A DNA stretch of 64,000 nt from Xestospongia muta (lineage: Eukaryota > Porifera > Demospongiae > Haplosclerida > Petrosiidae). Every line of letters begins with the position of its first letter. Position 1 is the first letter of the stretch. The position numbers were made by a program, and so were the translations under genes. The notes beneath the pieces are model-generated. The model saw nothing but the letters and a program-made list of their open reading frames with translations. It was not told the origin of the DNA and made no database searches. Positions 48,880 to 64,000 of the stretch are shown piece by piece. The DNA lies in the NCBI GenBank assembly GCA_963693285.1, contig OY848929.1, forward strand, positions 4,218,501 to 4,282,500, written 5' to 3'.

Positions 48880-50445
48880 ATGGCTACTGCACTAACAAAA
48901 TCTGCCCCGGGCCCACCAACAAGACATCTCTTAGGCAGTCAGGGGTCATCAATTTATCCATTTAATTTTTATTCCACCACTTACTCAGTCCAACATGGTC
49001 GCCATCCAACTTACCCTCATCCAAAATTTCGTCACAAGGGAACTGGTTACATTGCCAACTTCAGACCTACCGTCTACTACAATAAACAAGTTGACCAAAC
49101 AGAAAACCCAACTGTAGCGTGAGTGTAACATGTTTCATTTCACTCCACAATTAGCTATATGCAACCATTCTATCCAATTTTCAACAAATTACTAATTTTC
49201 ATTTTATCAACTCCTTCAGGAAACTATTGGAAGATGTCTATGGAAGTCTTACCTCAAGGGATTACAATTCGCCTAAGCAAAACTCAGGCTGTGAACAGTT
49301 ACCCAAGTCTATAAGACAAGGTTCCTCTGGGTTTACTCGTAATCCACAAATGACAAGAGCTCATCATCGCGCCAGTAGTAATACTACCTATCGTGAAGGG
49401 TATCCGTTAAAGAAGTTCCGAAATGACAATATCCATCCAAGTAACCATAGTAATAAAGAAGAAAGCGGGTTCATTCATGCAAACAATATTGAACCAATTA
49501 CATTTCGCCCAACTGAGTGTCATGCAGGAGATTTGCCGGGAGAAATCACTTGGAGACCAACTGGACAAAGCTTGATGAAACAAGACTATTCCTCCACTTC
49601 TCCAAAAACAGGATGTGAACCTCTTTCACTTTTATCTGTACGAGCAAGCCAGTCAAATGGGTTTACCAAGGGTAACTGCTGTCCAGCTACAGCTCAGCCA
49701 GTAGATATCAAGGTGCCATATTAACATAACTACACTACTTTATATTAATACAAATTATAGGGTCCAACATTAGACCAACTTCATCCTCAAGTTGTCAAAA
49801 ATAAACAAAAATGTGATCCTGCCATGTTCAGTACAGTAACTCACCCTCATCGCTATACTGCTTATACAAAAGTCACCTACACACCTCAGGGTATTCATCC
49901 TTGTAATAAGAGAGGCAATGGTATTGGGAAGAAAGTCAGTTAGAGTGATCTATATAACTAGTATTATTATAAAAAATGATTTCTTTATTCTAGGAATTAA
50001 GTGGATTTTGCGAAAATACAGCATCTCTTTTTCCTAGTACTGACTCAGTCCAACAACATACAACATTATGCCAAGATAGGTATATTAATAATGTATTGAT
50101 AATTGGAGGATTTGACTCACTTTGCTTTGTATTCTAGTTATCGTAAGCCATTGACTCATGGTACCCAACCCACAGAGCCAATTCGAAAGATATTGGCCAA
50201 TGGATTCACTAAGAGCACTCAAGTTCATAGTTATGGACCTCAACTTAATAATGTTGAAATATTAAGAAAACAACATCCTTATGTTGCTAAGTGAGACAAT
50301 ATTAAAATAATAATATACAAACATATTTATACGTGTTAAAATAAGTGGATAATAAATGCATTCTTGTTATTATAGATGTATTTTAGCAAAGGACCCGTGC
50401 TTTGTGGATTACACTTATCGAAATAAAGTGAGGTCAACTTTATAA
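48880..50445 (+). CDS. SAXO4: Stabilizer of axonemal microtubules 4 (PPP1R32 homologue)
   Basis: Ciliary microtubule protein; the vertebrate homologue was named PPP1R32. Six exons give about 400 residues. The start at 48880 is the first ATG in the conserved frame (MATALTKSAPGPPTRHLLGS). The N-terminus matches the family: YPFNFYSTTYSVQHGR, then GTGYIANFRPTVYYNKQ and DQTENPTVA. Internal repeats of the SGFT type (GSSGFTRNP, ESGFIHAN, SNGFTKGN, ANGFTKST) are spaced along the protein, as in other microtubule inner proteins. The end, LRKQHPYVAKCILAKDPCFV, then DYTYRNKV, matches the family's LRHLHPHVGR end. Tyr and Pro are abundant and there is no membrane segment. Its X-box promoter supports a ciliary role. 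It converges on GSKIP with only 98 bp between stop codons. Confidence 0.85.
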
Positions 50446-50543
50446 AAAGTGGAAGATCAGCTATCCCTAAATAGTGTATTTGAAACATGTCTTACATAAT
50501 ATAGTAGTAATCAGTCCGATATTATTTATTTATTGCATATCAA

Positions 50544-50957
50544 TCATGATGAATGTTGTTGTTGTGTATCCTTTTGAATTTGAAGCAATTTGTCTGATAG
50601 TTGTTCACTAAATTGTTGACAAAATGAAGGACTGACGCTTTGAAGCAAAGAATAGACTGTTTCAAAAATGGGTCCATCTTCTATATCTATGCTATCATAA
50701 TCTTTCCCAACAACCTACAAAGAAAAGTATGTTGGTTGAAATACAGCTATAGCGCTACCTACTTTAAAACCAGATGAATTAAGTTCAACACAAAATCTGT
50801 CTCCTTCTTGAGTAGTTAAGTTCAAATAAGCTATCTGTTGACTGCAGGGCAAAGATGAAGACAGCTCTCCTTCCCTTAGAGCAAAGGCTACATCTTGGAG
50901 AGCCATTCTTCCTTCCACAGAAAAGTCCAAAGTTTGAAAGGGTGAATCAGACGCCAT
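50544..50957 (-). CDS. GSKIP: GSK3-beta interacting protein
   Basis: Small cytosolic protein that in vertebrates binds GSK3-beta and anchors PKA. Two exons give about 121 residues: 50957 down to about 50760, with donor AAA|GTAGGT, then about 50716 to 50544. The join gives GFKVVGKDYD, matching vertebrate GLKVVGYAFD. IAYLNLTTQEGDRFCVELNS fits the domain core, and FETVYSLLQSVSPSFCQQF, the C-terminal helix used to bind GSK3, fits the human ETVYSLLDTLSP. The N-terminal segment DVAFALREGELSSSLPCS lies where the PKA-anchoring helix is found in vertebrates; whether it binds PKA is not shown. The protein is slightly shorter than the human one, mainly at the N-terminus. Confidence 0.9.
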
Positions 50958-51041
50958 TTTAATTCCTTGCAAACTTGGTTGTGGGTGGGGCTGAAGTTAT
51001 GGGCTACATTTGACGCTTCTGCAAGAGAAACCTCAACAACT

Positions 51042-51733
51042 ATGCCTAACACTGGTATGCTCGATCACAAGGCCTTCAATGGAAGAAGGCGCAGTGAAGT
51101 TCATTGGATGAAAAGTTGGCCGGACAGAACAGGATACCAGACACTGCGATTCTCAAGACATTTGTATGGCCAGGTGTGAAGAATACTAGTATAACTGATT
51201 AGAGCCTTCACACTATCACTATGTCAACTGATTACTAGCGATTAGTAGTTAAGTATAGAACTAGGAGGCGGTAGAATTTAATTAGGGCCATAACCCATAG
51301 ACTCACAGCATTTATATAAACTTGAGTATTTTAATTTAGAAAGTAGCAAGTTATTTTTCACAATCATTTAAGCCAACAATAGAGAGCCATGCTAACAAAA
51401 TTTGATTAGCACTTATTATACATGGACTTAAAATATAATTATGCTTGTTAAATTTAATCGAAACATTTTAACATTTATTTTCACCTCTTCCAATAGATGA
51501 GGAGAGTGCAATCAGATTACAATAAAACGTTAGGAAGTCGTCCATCAAGTAGTAGACCTGCACTCAACAACTCTGTCTGCCCATTTCATACCACAATGAA
51601 GCCAACATGTGGCTATTACTTCTCACGTGACACAGACAATAGAAAACGAAGGATTGGTATCCCACCAACAAATCTTGTTGCTTGGCGACCAACCTTCTCT
51701 GCTACACCAACTCGAGCTCAAACTGCTCATTGA
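51042..51733 (+). CDS. Small basic protein of unknown function
   Basis: Two exons (51042-51173 and 51497-51733) join in phase 0 to 122 residues. The start MPNTGMLDHKAFNGRRRSEV follows an in-frame upstream Met at 50967 that would add 25 residues; the nearer ATG was chosen because the upstream part overlaps the GSKIP promoter. Arg, Ser, Pro and Thr are abundant, with aromatic-Gly motifs such as TGYQTLRFSRHLYG, CGYYFSRDTDNRKRR and LVAWRPTF. These recall small microtubule inner proteins, but no family was recognised. There is no signal peptide or membrane helix. An AATAAA lies at 51915-51920. It is divergent from GSKIP (84 bp) and next but one to SAXO4. The real gene status rests on the clean splice join and the poly(A) signal. 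Confidence 0.65.
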
Positions 51734-52600
51734 TATATATATATATATATATATATAGATAGATATATGTATATACCCTTTTTTCCTATTATAGCCAGCA
51801 CCATTTCTCCTAGCAACTACTATATAACATGATATTGTTGTATTACTTTCCAACAGTGTTGTTTTTATTTGTGTACTCCTGAAAAATATTAACACTAACT
51901 TGTATAAATTTTGGAATAAAGAGTAGATATCCAATTGACTGAGCATAATCTCTTACATTTTAAAAGTTTCTTGACCCATAACTGAATCAATAATAGCAAT
52001 ACAATATGTCCCTAGCCACTAATAATTCCTTAACTACAGGTATCAAAGCTATTTGATTACTTGTATGATCTAACCTTTGAGAGATCAGACAATGTTTGTA
52101 CTGGTAATTTAGTTATAAATTGGTTCAGTGTCTAACAATAATTGGCATTTCCACCCACAGATGTGTCTGTAATTGATGTTTACTAACTTGTCTTTTGACT
52201 ATTATAATCATTAACCTGTCAAGTGATGTGTGGCAATCGAAAATCATTTCATAACAAAATTATCCTCAATAATAATTTATTACATAATGTGCTGACTAGG
52301 TATTTATGGAATAGTCTCATATGAAACCATTAACGGAAACTAAACGCACTTTTCATTAGGACTTACCACAATGATCAGTATTAGCTCTAGTGAGTACATA
52401 TCTGTATTTAGGAGTCTGATTTATTACTCTAAATAAGCAGTTTCCTCTATTTCATAGTGTCTCATAATAGCAACTAATAAAAATAATAAATAATATTAGA
52501 TTGCAATCTCTCTTTCTACAATAGTTCGTGATACTAAATTAATAAATAATGAAATAACACATAACTCTTATAGCTAATGTAACATTACCAATCATATTCA
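51734..52600. other. Convergent gap between the small basic protein gene and TIGAR
   Basis: It begins with an (AT)n stretch at about 51734-51768 and holds the poly(A) signal at 51915-51920. The rest is AT-rich without a conserved frame. At 867 bp it is the longest gene-free gap outside the Ras array and the left end. Confidence 0.55.
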
Positions 52601-54506
52601 TTATTTTTGCTTCAAGTGGTCATTGCAATGCAGACAAAGACAATCTAATGAGATACACAGACCAGAGGCATTAATTCTAACGATAAAACTCGACAGGCCA
52701 GTATTGGGCGAGGTCTTAACTGCATTACCAAGTAATGAACATCCAAGAGTTTCAAAGTAATGCAATAATGCACGAATGACACCTCCATGGGTCACAGCTA
52801 AAACATGAGCTGTTGGGGAAAGGTCTTGCCCCTTTAATAAGCCACTTTTAATGATTGTGTTACATCCAAATGGTTGATAAGTAGCCATTAATTTGCATAT
52901 GTCTGTAAAATATCGAACAGCTCGTTCAAATAATTGTTCAGGTAGCTCTGCATCACGAGGTGTATACTTATGCAGTGGTAAGTGGTTTTCTTTCGCTTCT
53001 TTAATAAACTCAGCTAAACTATGTCCCTCTGCTACTCCAAAGTACTAAGAAATAAAATTAATATAAAATCCCTTTGGAATTTAATTCTGTAATTTTAATG
53101 TTGACAATAAACATCACAGAACTCAAAGGAATAGCACCCAATTATCTCAAAGAAAATGTTCTACCAACTGTAACATGATTACAGTTGAGAGTATCGAGTT
53201 CACAAATTAATTACCAAATTTATGTAAAACCCACTCTTCACTGTTGACACCTCATACCAAAGTAATGTAAATGTAAATGATATTGATGAATAACTTCAAG
53301 TATAAGACCAATGTTATTCATCATCAAGCTATCCTACACAACAAAGATGGGCTAGCAGATCCACCCTTCATTTGACACCATTAGCTGTTAGTACTATACT
53401 CACTATAGCTATACTTACATCATCATTATTATAGTCCGTCCAATAACTATTACTATAGTTACAAATATACAAATGGGAATACTCACTCTCTCTCTTAATC
53501 TTGCATCTGTTGTGATAGAGCATGAACTACCCCCACAAGCAGTTTGAACTAGTTCAGCTGTCTACAAATGTAGTTAATAGTACATTAATACTAATAGAAC
53601 AATAATTATGTCATATTACACAACCTCTGAATTGTATGCATCATAACTGCTGTTAACACAAAGACATACTATTCAAGAAACATCATGTCCTTATGTAAAT
53701 ATTTAAAGAATGGTATGCCAAGTTCCAAGTAGGGGTACATGAAGACATAAGTAACTACTATATATGTATTATACATATCTATTACATAAAGCAATTGTAT
53801 CATTCACACTAGTTTAAAGCTTTAAATTAAATATATGACATGTATTTGAACCATACCTCGTATGCTCTGCTCAGATCGCTAGCAAAAATGTGAGTGAATT
53901 GTTCACCTGCTAATCTTTGTCCTAATAATGTTGCTTGATGTCTTCCATCATCAGATAATGGTACATCTTGTTGACCTTTTTAAAGTTTCAAATAATAAAT
54001 TGGCTTGGTAAAACTTATGTAGCATAATGATTTAAGAGCATTTTTAACCAAGAAAAATAGAACAATGCCATAATTAGGTAAATAATGCTCAAGACATTGT
54101 ATTAATATAGCAATATTGGAATCAATAATTTCTTGTCAATAGTATTGTTAAACATGTTATAACATATCCAATAACAAGCTAATTATTATAGTAACACTCT
54201 AATTGCATGAGTCAGGTATGATAGTAGTAGTAGTTCAGGTGTCATATAGTATAGTATATAATAATATTCATGTCACAGCGTGAGGTATGTATTCATCTTT
54301 TGGGTACATATAAGACAGCTGTATTACATGTGTATCAAGCCCCACCCTCTTTTCACCTTGAATGATCCCGTCTCTGTTGGCTGCTGTTATTCCACTGAAT
54401 AAGAAAAGCAAAATACCCGAAACTAAGAGTTTGTTGTTTTATTAAAGAATTGAACTTACTGCCTTACGAGACTCAACAAAAAGATTTTCTCAGAAGAAGC
54501 AGCCAT
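52601..54506 (-). CDS. TIGAR: TIGAR-type fructose-2,6-bisphosphatase (histidine phosphatase)
   Basis: TIGAR lowers fructose-2,6-bisphosphate and shifts glucose to the pentose phosphate pathway. Exon 1 reads MAASSEKIFLLSLVR and is cut in the next codon. Joining to the following exon restores LVRHGITAANRDGIIQG, which carries the catalytic RHG. Then come QQDVPLSDDGRHQATLLGQR, ASDLSRAYE, DARLRER and YFGVAEGHSLAEF, where the family has the catalytic Glu next to RER. The last exon has the second catalytic His in VTHGGVIRALLHYFE, and SPNTGLSSFIVRI matches the TIGAR-specific TPNTG segment. The end, LHCNDHLKQK, matches the vertebrate end. Total length is about 270 residues, normal for the family. No missing key residue was seen. 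It diverges from the EVH1 gene at 141 bp. Confidence 0.92.
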
Positions 54507-54647
54507 TTGCATAACAAACCCATGAGCCACACCTACTTTAGTTGGCAACAAAAATTGCAGTTACGCTAATTAAACGCTTAAAGTGAAAAGAAACAGCTCT
54601 TGACGCCTCGGATTGACAGGAAAGTTGTCTCGGGGAATTTAACAGTT
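54507..54647. promoter_or_regulatory. Bidirectional promoter between TIGAR and the EVH1 gene
   Basis: 141 bp separate divergent starts. No TATA box or X-box recognised; a single gttggcaac is only half of one. Promoter role from spacing alone. Confidence 0.5.
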
Positions 54648-56408
54648 ATGGATGCTCGAAAAATCATCAGTCCTTCTCACAGACATCTTGCAAAGGAGAC
54701 AATAATGCGAATTGAAGTTTCCTTGAGTAGCAGAAGAAGCTCTGTAGTTGTATTCAATACAACAGCTAGATTAGTAGCGTTGGGTCGTGGAGAATGGTCT
54801 TCGATAGCTTACGGTGCACCATGCATTTTACTAATCCGAGAAACAACGGCGACAGATTCTCCTTTCCAAGTACGTTTCGTTATTGCCGAACTAGAATCTG
54901 GTATTGCAGTATGGGAAGAGGAATTGAGTCCTACAATCGATTATACAGAATTGCAACCTGGTTTTCATTCCTTCACTTTAGATGGACAAACTTTGGCTGT
55001 ACAATTTGCTGACTTTAGTGAGTCAGCATCCTTCTACGACTCTCTAAAATTGTATTTAGCTCAAAAGCAAAACACCGATCAGCTTTTGGAAGAGAGGAAG
55101 AAAAAAGCCGAAAGTAAACCATCAAAGAAATCTAAAAAGCAACACAAGTCTGATAAGAGGTTATCCAAACTGGATATCTCATTACCATGTGAATTTCGTC
55201 ACCTTTCTGGAATCACTGCAGGTAACACAGATCGTTGCCAAAAAGAACTTGAAGGAACTATTGAACGTCATCATCGCTCAGTCTCAATGGGTGCCATCTC
55301 ATCACAGAATCAAGTTAAACAACGAGGACGAATTCCTGATGAAATGAATGATGGTACATTGTATATCAAAAGCACAGATGATGAAGAACCAATGTCTGAA
55401 AGATTTGACAAAAATGAGAGTAGAGGAAAATTTAAATTCAGTTCTCTTCGCCTAACCAGAAAGAAACCATTACTTGAGCTAGAGGTGAAAGGAAAGAAAG
55501 AATTATCTATAAGCAGTCCCCAACATGATCTAGCACCGCAGATTATGAACTATCCAGTAATCAATCCATCACTGGAGTACCAACAAGAAATGACAGATTC
55601 CTTGCCACAGACAGACGGTAACAATATTGCAGTAGTAGCATCACAAGATTCCTCACCTAGTATTATTCAAGGTTGGAAAGAGGACACTACCAGCACAAGT
55701 CATTCATCTATAAGTACACCACATCATGTGCACAGTAATATAGTTTCACCATATCACGCTCAAGAAACACAAAAGCCACCTCCATCAGTAGAAGCACGAT
55801 CGTCATTGCTTTCAGAGAGTCTACTTCACTTGACCCCTATAAACTTACCCTCTTCTCCACAACGTCTTCCATTGCAACCCATCTCCCCTCAGCCACTGGA
55901 AGCTACTACTGATATAATGGACAAGTACAAGCATATCAAGCCCACCTTTAACACTTATGATACATTACTACCACTAGATCCTAAAGACAAACCTACAACT
56001 ACCCTCTCGCCTCCAGGAAAAATTGCTGCTCCAAAACCTCTTACTAAAGGGCAAGGAATGCAACGTCCAGTTCCTATAGAAAATCCAAAACCAAAGCCTG
56101 TTCCACTTCAATTTCCTAAAGCAAATCAAATCCCATTTGATTATTCAAAACGAAGTCCTGTTCCGTTTGAAAGCCATCAACCTTTTCCATCATTGTCAAG
56201 TGAAGGATTGATTACAACTCAATCATCTTCCATTCAACGATCTGTGAGTCCACCTCAAGTCAGTACTCCAAGTGATTTAGATCAACTCACAGAAGATCTT
56301 TCCAGGGTTCTGCGAGAATTTGATGAGTTGATAGCTCCACAGTCACCTTTTGAGACACCATCGTTTTCATATCAGCCACACCGTGTTGGCAGAGAAACTA
56401 TGGTTTAA
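54648..56408 (+). CDS. WASP-like EVH1 + CRIB-like protein without VCA end
   Basis: A single exon of 586 residues starting MDARKIISPSHRHLAKETIM. Residues about 20-135 form an EVH1/WH1 domain closest to WASP: FVIAELESGIAVWEEELSPT, then PGFHSFTLDGQTLAVQFADF, aligning with WASP's LWEQELY...FHTFAGDD...LNFAD. A Lys-rich stretch (KKKAESKPSKKSKKQHKSDK) leads to KLDISLPCEFRHLSGI, which matches the CRIB start (ISxPxxFxHxxH) but has Ser for the second His and lacks the HVG continuation. The remainder is Ser/Pro-rich with PVPLQF- and PVPFES-type repeats, and ends with an acidic helix DQLTEDLSRVLREFDELIAP. There is no WH2 or central-acidic region, so it would not activate Arp2/3 as WASP does. Binding to WIP-type ligands or Rho GTPases is inference. 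The poly(A) signal is at 56620-56625. Among the multi-exon genes here its lack of introns is unusual. Confidence 0.75.
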   Translation: MDARKIISPSHRHLAKETIMRIEVSLSSRRSSVVVFNTTARLVALGRGEWSSIAYGAPCILLIRETTATDSPFQVRFVIAELESGIAVWEEELSPTIDYTELQPGFHSFTLDGQTLAVQFADFSESASFYDSLKLYLAQKQNTDQLLEERKKKAESKPSKKSKKQHKSDKRLSKLDISLPCEFRHLSGITAGNTDRCQKELEGTIERHHRSVSMGAISSQNQVKQRGRIPDEMNDGTLYIKSTDDEEPMSERFDKNESRGKFKFSSLRLTRKKPLLELEVKGKKELSISSPQHDLAPQIMNYPVINPSLEYQQEMTDSLPQTDGNNIAVVASQDSSPSIIQGWKEDTTSTSHSSISTPHHVHSNIVSPYHAQETQKPPPSVEARSSLLSESLLHLTPINLPSSPQRLPLQPISPQPLEATTDIMDKYKHIKPTFNTYDTLLPLDPKDKPTTTLSPPGKIAAPKPLTKGQGMQRPVPIENPKPKPVPLQFPKANQIPFDYSKRSPVPFESHQPFPSLSSEGLITTQSSSIQRSVSPPQVSTPSDLDQLTEDLSRVLREFDELIAPQSPFETPSFSYQPHRVGRETMV

Positions 56409-56860
56409 AACTGATTACATGATAATAGTGAACAATAATTGCACCAATTAAATCCTATAATTATTCTTTTAATCCTGTAAGTGTATTGATATAATTATAC
56501 AATAACAAGTCTTCCATATGATGTTGCATGCACAAATAATGTGTAATTTTTCCTTTCCCGACAACCAATATGTTTATGTACAATGGTTTGTTGATGATTG
56601 TCAAATGACTTGTTTTTCAAATAAAACTTATTTTATTTCTATATTATAATATAATTTATGTTGATTGTTTGAAATTATGCAGACAGCACTCCACTCCCAG
56701 AGGAGTGCAAGATATGTGATAACACCCTCATCAGTTATGACGAAGTGATGACAGTTGTAATTATAGTAGTTTTGACTACGAGTTATGCACGTTTAAAATC
56801 AGAACCAGGCTGAGCTGCCACGCCTATCTTACTTTTACAACACGTGGTGGGATTTCAATC
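56409..56860. other. Gap between the EVH1 gene and GRWD1
   Basis: 3' UTR with AATAAA at 56620-56625, then the GRWD1 promoter. The stretch from about 56690 to 56860 includes gttatgacgaagtgatgaca and acacgtggtggg just before the GRWD1 start. No further gene. Confidence 0.6.
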
Positions 56861-59120
56861 ATGGATGAAGAAAGAGAACTGAGTAAGTTGTCTTTGGTTA
56901 ACTGTGACCGTTTATACTAAATGTCAATAATTCCAGGTGAAGATGAGTGTGAGGATGTGATAGAGATGGAAGATGAAGGGGAAGATCAGAAACCCTCTAA
57001 GGTACTAACAATGTCAGTTGAGATATTATTGAAAACGCTACTTAGTCAGTGGACTCTATAACATTATCCCTTGCCTGTGTAACCTTCAGTAGTGATGTCA
57101 TTATGATGTCACATACTATCTCTGTCAGTTGTCCAGTAGTGACGTCATTATAATGTCACATGATATTCCTATGTACATAACCTTATTGCAGGTTCAAGGG
57201 TTATTGTTACATTGTTATCTTAGTAGTCAATAACATCTTATTATCTTATTTGGAAAAGTATCATATTCAACAAATATTTGACATATCCTTTAACACTTCC
57301 ATATTATCCCTTAGGTATTTCTTCCTGGACAGGCCACAGAGGAAGATCAAGAACTTGTTCACGATAAGTCAGCCTATCATATGTATCATAATGTAAGTTT
57401 ATTAATAGAAATTAATCGATAGTCAGAGAATACGATAACAATAAAAATATGTTTTTTTATAGGCTCAGACTGGTGCTCCTTGTTTGAGTTTTGACATTTT
57501 GCGAGACTCTTTAGGAGAGAAACGAGAGGAGTATCCCATGACTGCATACCTTGTGGCTGGTACACAGGCTGGAAAAGGAAAGCAAAACTTTGTCATTTTA
57601 ATGAAAATGTTTCAACTTCATTCAACCTTTAAAGAGAATGACAATGGTAATAGATGATGGATATAGGAGTGAATGAAAGGTCAATGAGGTCATGTACTCT
57701 TTCCTTGTCTGATTCAGATGATGATGATGATGATGAAGAATTAGATGACGATGAGCCCCAATTGGACACTATAATGATACAACATCCAGCTGCTGTCAAC
57801 AGAATAAGAGTAAGCTACTTATTACAGTAGTCACCTATATAGTACCAGTTGTTTTACTTCTTTGTTTCCTTAGATGGCTCCTATATCAGCTCGCTCTATT
57901 GTTGCCACGTGGTCTGAGGCAGGCAAGGTTCATTTATGGGATATCACTAAGCATTCCCTTCTTCTTGATAGTCCCAGTGTGGGTGGAGCTTCAGCAACAG
58001 CCATCAAAGGTCACAAGGAGGCACCATTATTTAGTTTCGTAGGACATCAAGTAAGTTATATTATACCTATAATCTCAAAGTGTCCTTACTAATGGATGTA
58101 ATTTTCTCATTTAACCATTTTTAGGTTGAAGGTTTTGCTTTAGATTGGAGTTCTACAGTTATTGGACGTCTTGCAACTGGAGATACTCAAGGCAGGATCC
58201 ATTTATGGAACACCCACGAAGGAGGCTCATGGGTTGTTGATCAACGTCCTTACTCATCTCACTTAAAATCAGTAGAAGATATACAATGGAGTCCTAATGA
58301 AGACACGGTGTGTTTGTTTGTCACTCTTTATCCTGTCATCTTTGTTATTTTAGGTATTTGCTAGTTGTTCTGTTGATGGTACCATTAGGATTTGGGACTG
58401 CCGAGCCAAACCCAGCAAAGCCTGCATGATTACAACTCATGCACACGATAGTGATGTTAATGTAATACATTGGAATTCAACAGAACCTTTTATAGTCTCT
58501 GGAGGAGATGATGGTATTGTAAAGATCTGGGACCTACGTCAAATACAGAGGTATTGTGATAAATAAAACTGAGTAGTAAACATCCAATGATGGATTGGAT
58601 ACAAGTGCATTGCTTTGCTGACAGCACTATCAGAACTTTCCTGATATAAGTTTTTGTAGAATATACTGATAATGCTAATTATGTTGTCAATTTGTACAAT
58701 TAGTGGGAAGGAAGCTGCTGTTTTTAAACATCACTCTGGTCCAATAACAACAGTTGAATGGCATCCATTGGACTCAACTGTATTTGCATCAGCAGGTGCT
58801 GATGATCAAGTAAGCCTGTTTTATCACGTACTACCACTGAGTGATAAATTTGATTGTTTCAGATTGTTCAGTGGGATTTAGCTGTTGAGAAAGATGAAGA
58901 TGCGTCTGACCAATCGGTTCAACCTGCTTTTCAAGACATCCCACCTCAATTACTATTCATACATCAAGTACACAATACACACATGATCATATTATTTACT
59001 TCAATATCTCTATAGGGTCAAGAAGAAATCAAGGAACTTCATTGGCACCCACAGTTACCGGGTGTCATTATAAGTACTGCTCATTCTGGATTCAATATTT
59101 TTAAAACTATCAGTGTATAA
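56861..59120 (+). CDS. GRWD1: Glutamate-rich WD repeat-containing protein 1
   Basis: Nucleolar WD40 protein linked to ribosome assembly and histone binding. It starts MDEERELS, followed by an acidic N-terminus ([17 protein letters not shown]) and [20 protein letters not shown]. The family's N-terminal CAF1C/H4-binding-type region follows ([20 protein letters not shown], then [13 protein letters not shown]), and then an Asp/Glu run ([15 protein letters not shown]). WD repeats include [58 protein letters not shown] and FASAGADDQ joined to [13 protein letters not shown]. The C-terminus, [20 protein letters not shown], then IFKTISV, matches the GRWD1 end. About ten exons; poly(A) signal 59137-59142. 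It converges on TNPO3 with 160 bp between stops. Confidence 0.95.
57085..57180. repeat. Duplicated TGATGTCA/TGACGTCA segment in a GRWD1 intron
   Basis: Two copies of about 60 bp: agtagtgatgtcattatgat ahead of gtcacatactatctctgtca, then agtagtgacgtcattataat ahead of gtcacatgat. The second copy contains a perfect cAMP-response-element palindrome, TGACGTCA. The first has a one-base variant. Confidence 0.7.
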
Positions 59121-59280
59121 TATATAAAATCTATATAATAAATAATTATTTTATTAATGTTAAGACAATACCATTACAAAGTTTTAACAAAACAAAATGT
59201 GGAAAAAGATAAATCTTAAAATAGAATAGGGTAGAGCTTTAAAGAGAAGTAGGTGTATGACTTTTAAAAAGAGGAAAAGA

Positions 59281-63897
<4,617 letters not shown>

Positions 63898-64000
63898 AAT
63901 TGTAACTAAAACACCCCAATACCTTCTTCAAACAGCCATGTGGCTAAATCACACCTACTGTATTTAGACCTACCCACTAGACCACGCCCATATTGTGACG

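Overview
The window is animal nuclear DNA: AT-rich, compact and rich in short introns, with GT...AG splicing throughout. It carries metazoan genes (Bcl-2 family, myosin phosphatase targeting subunit, TIGAR, a WASP-type EVH1 protein, death domains). The density, short intergenic gaps and gene content fit an early-branching animal, most likely a demosponge of the Amphimedon type. The organism is inferred; nothing in the sequence names it.

Layout. 1-2494 is repeat-bearing DNA without a gene. 2495-8368 holds a divergent pair, COPB1 (minus) and NDUFB8 (plus). 8843-29769 is a head-to-tail minus-strand array of five R-Ras-like GTPase genes, here called A to E. A and E are ordinary Ras-sized genes. 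B and D encode an N-terminal death domain, then two coiled-coil exons, then a complete Ras domain with a CIIL prenylation box. C is a decayed copy of that fusion. Duplicated intergenic blocks, orphan Ras exons and a death-domain fragment lie between them. 30352-64000 returns to single-copy genes: NADSYN1, a Bcl-2 family gene, a tail-anchored coiled-coil protein, RRP1, a MYPT homologue, SAXO4/PPP1R32, GSKIP, a small unrecognised gene, TIGAR, an EVH1/CRIB-like protein, GRWD1 and TNPO3.

Outside the Ras array the genes mostly alternate in strand. Six divergent pairs start within about 80-240 bp of each other, which implies bidirectional promoters.

Most striking: (1) the death-domain/coiled-coil/Ras fusions, whose GTPase exons have no methionine before the P-loop and so cannot start on their own; (2) paralogue-specific changes at GTPase-critical residues (A: IFDTGGHE in place of ILDTAGQE; D: effector E changed to G) and the stepwise decay of C; (3) repeated use of long (CT)n or (CA)n microsatellites as the polypyrimidine tract of 3' splice sites in unrelated minus-strand genes; (4) a WASP-like EVH1 + CRIB-like protein on a single exon without a VCA end.

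Gene spans run from start codon to stop codon and include introns. Exon joins were read by eye from splice sites and reading frame, not from transcripts.
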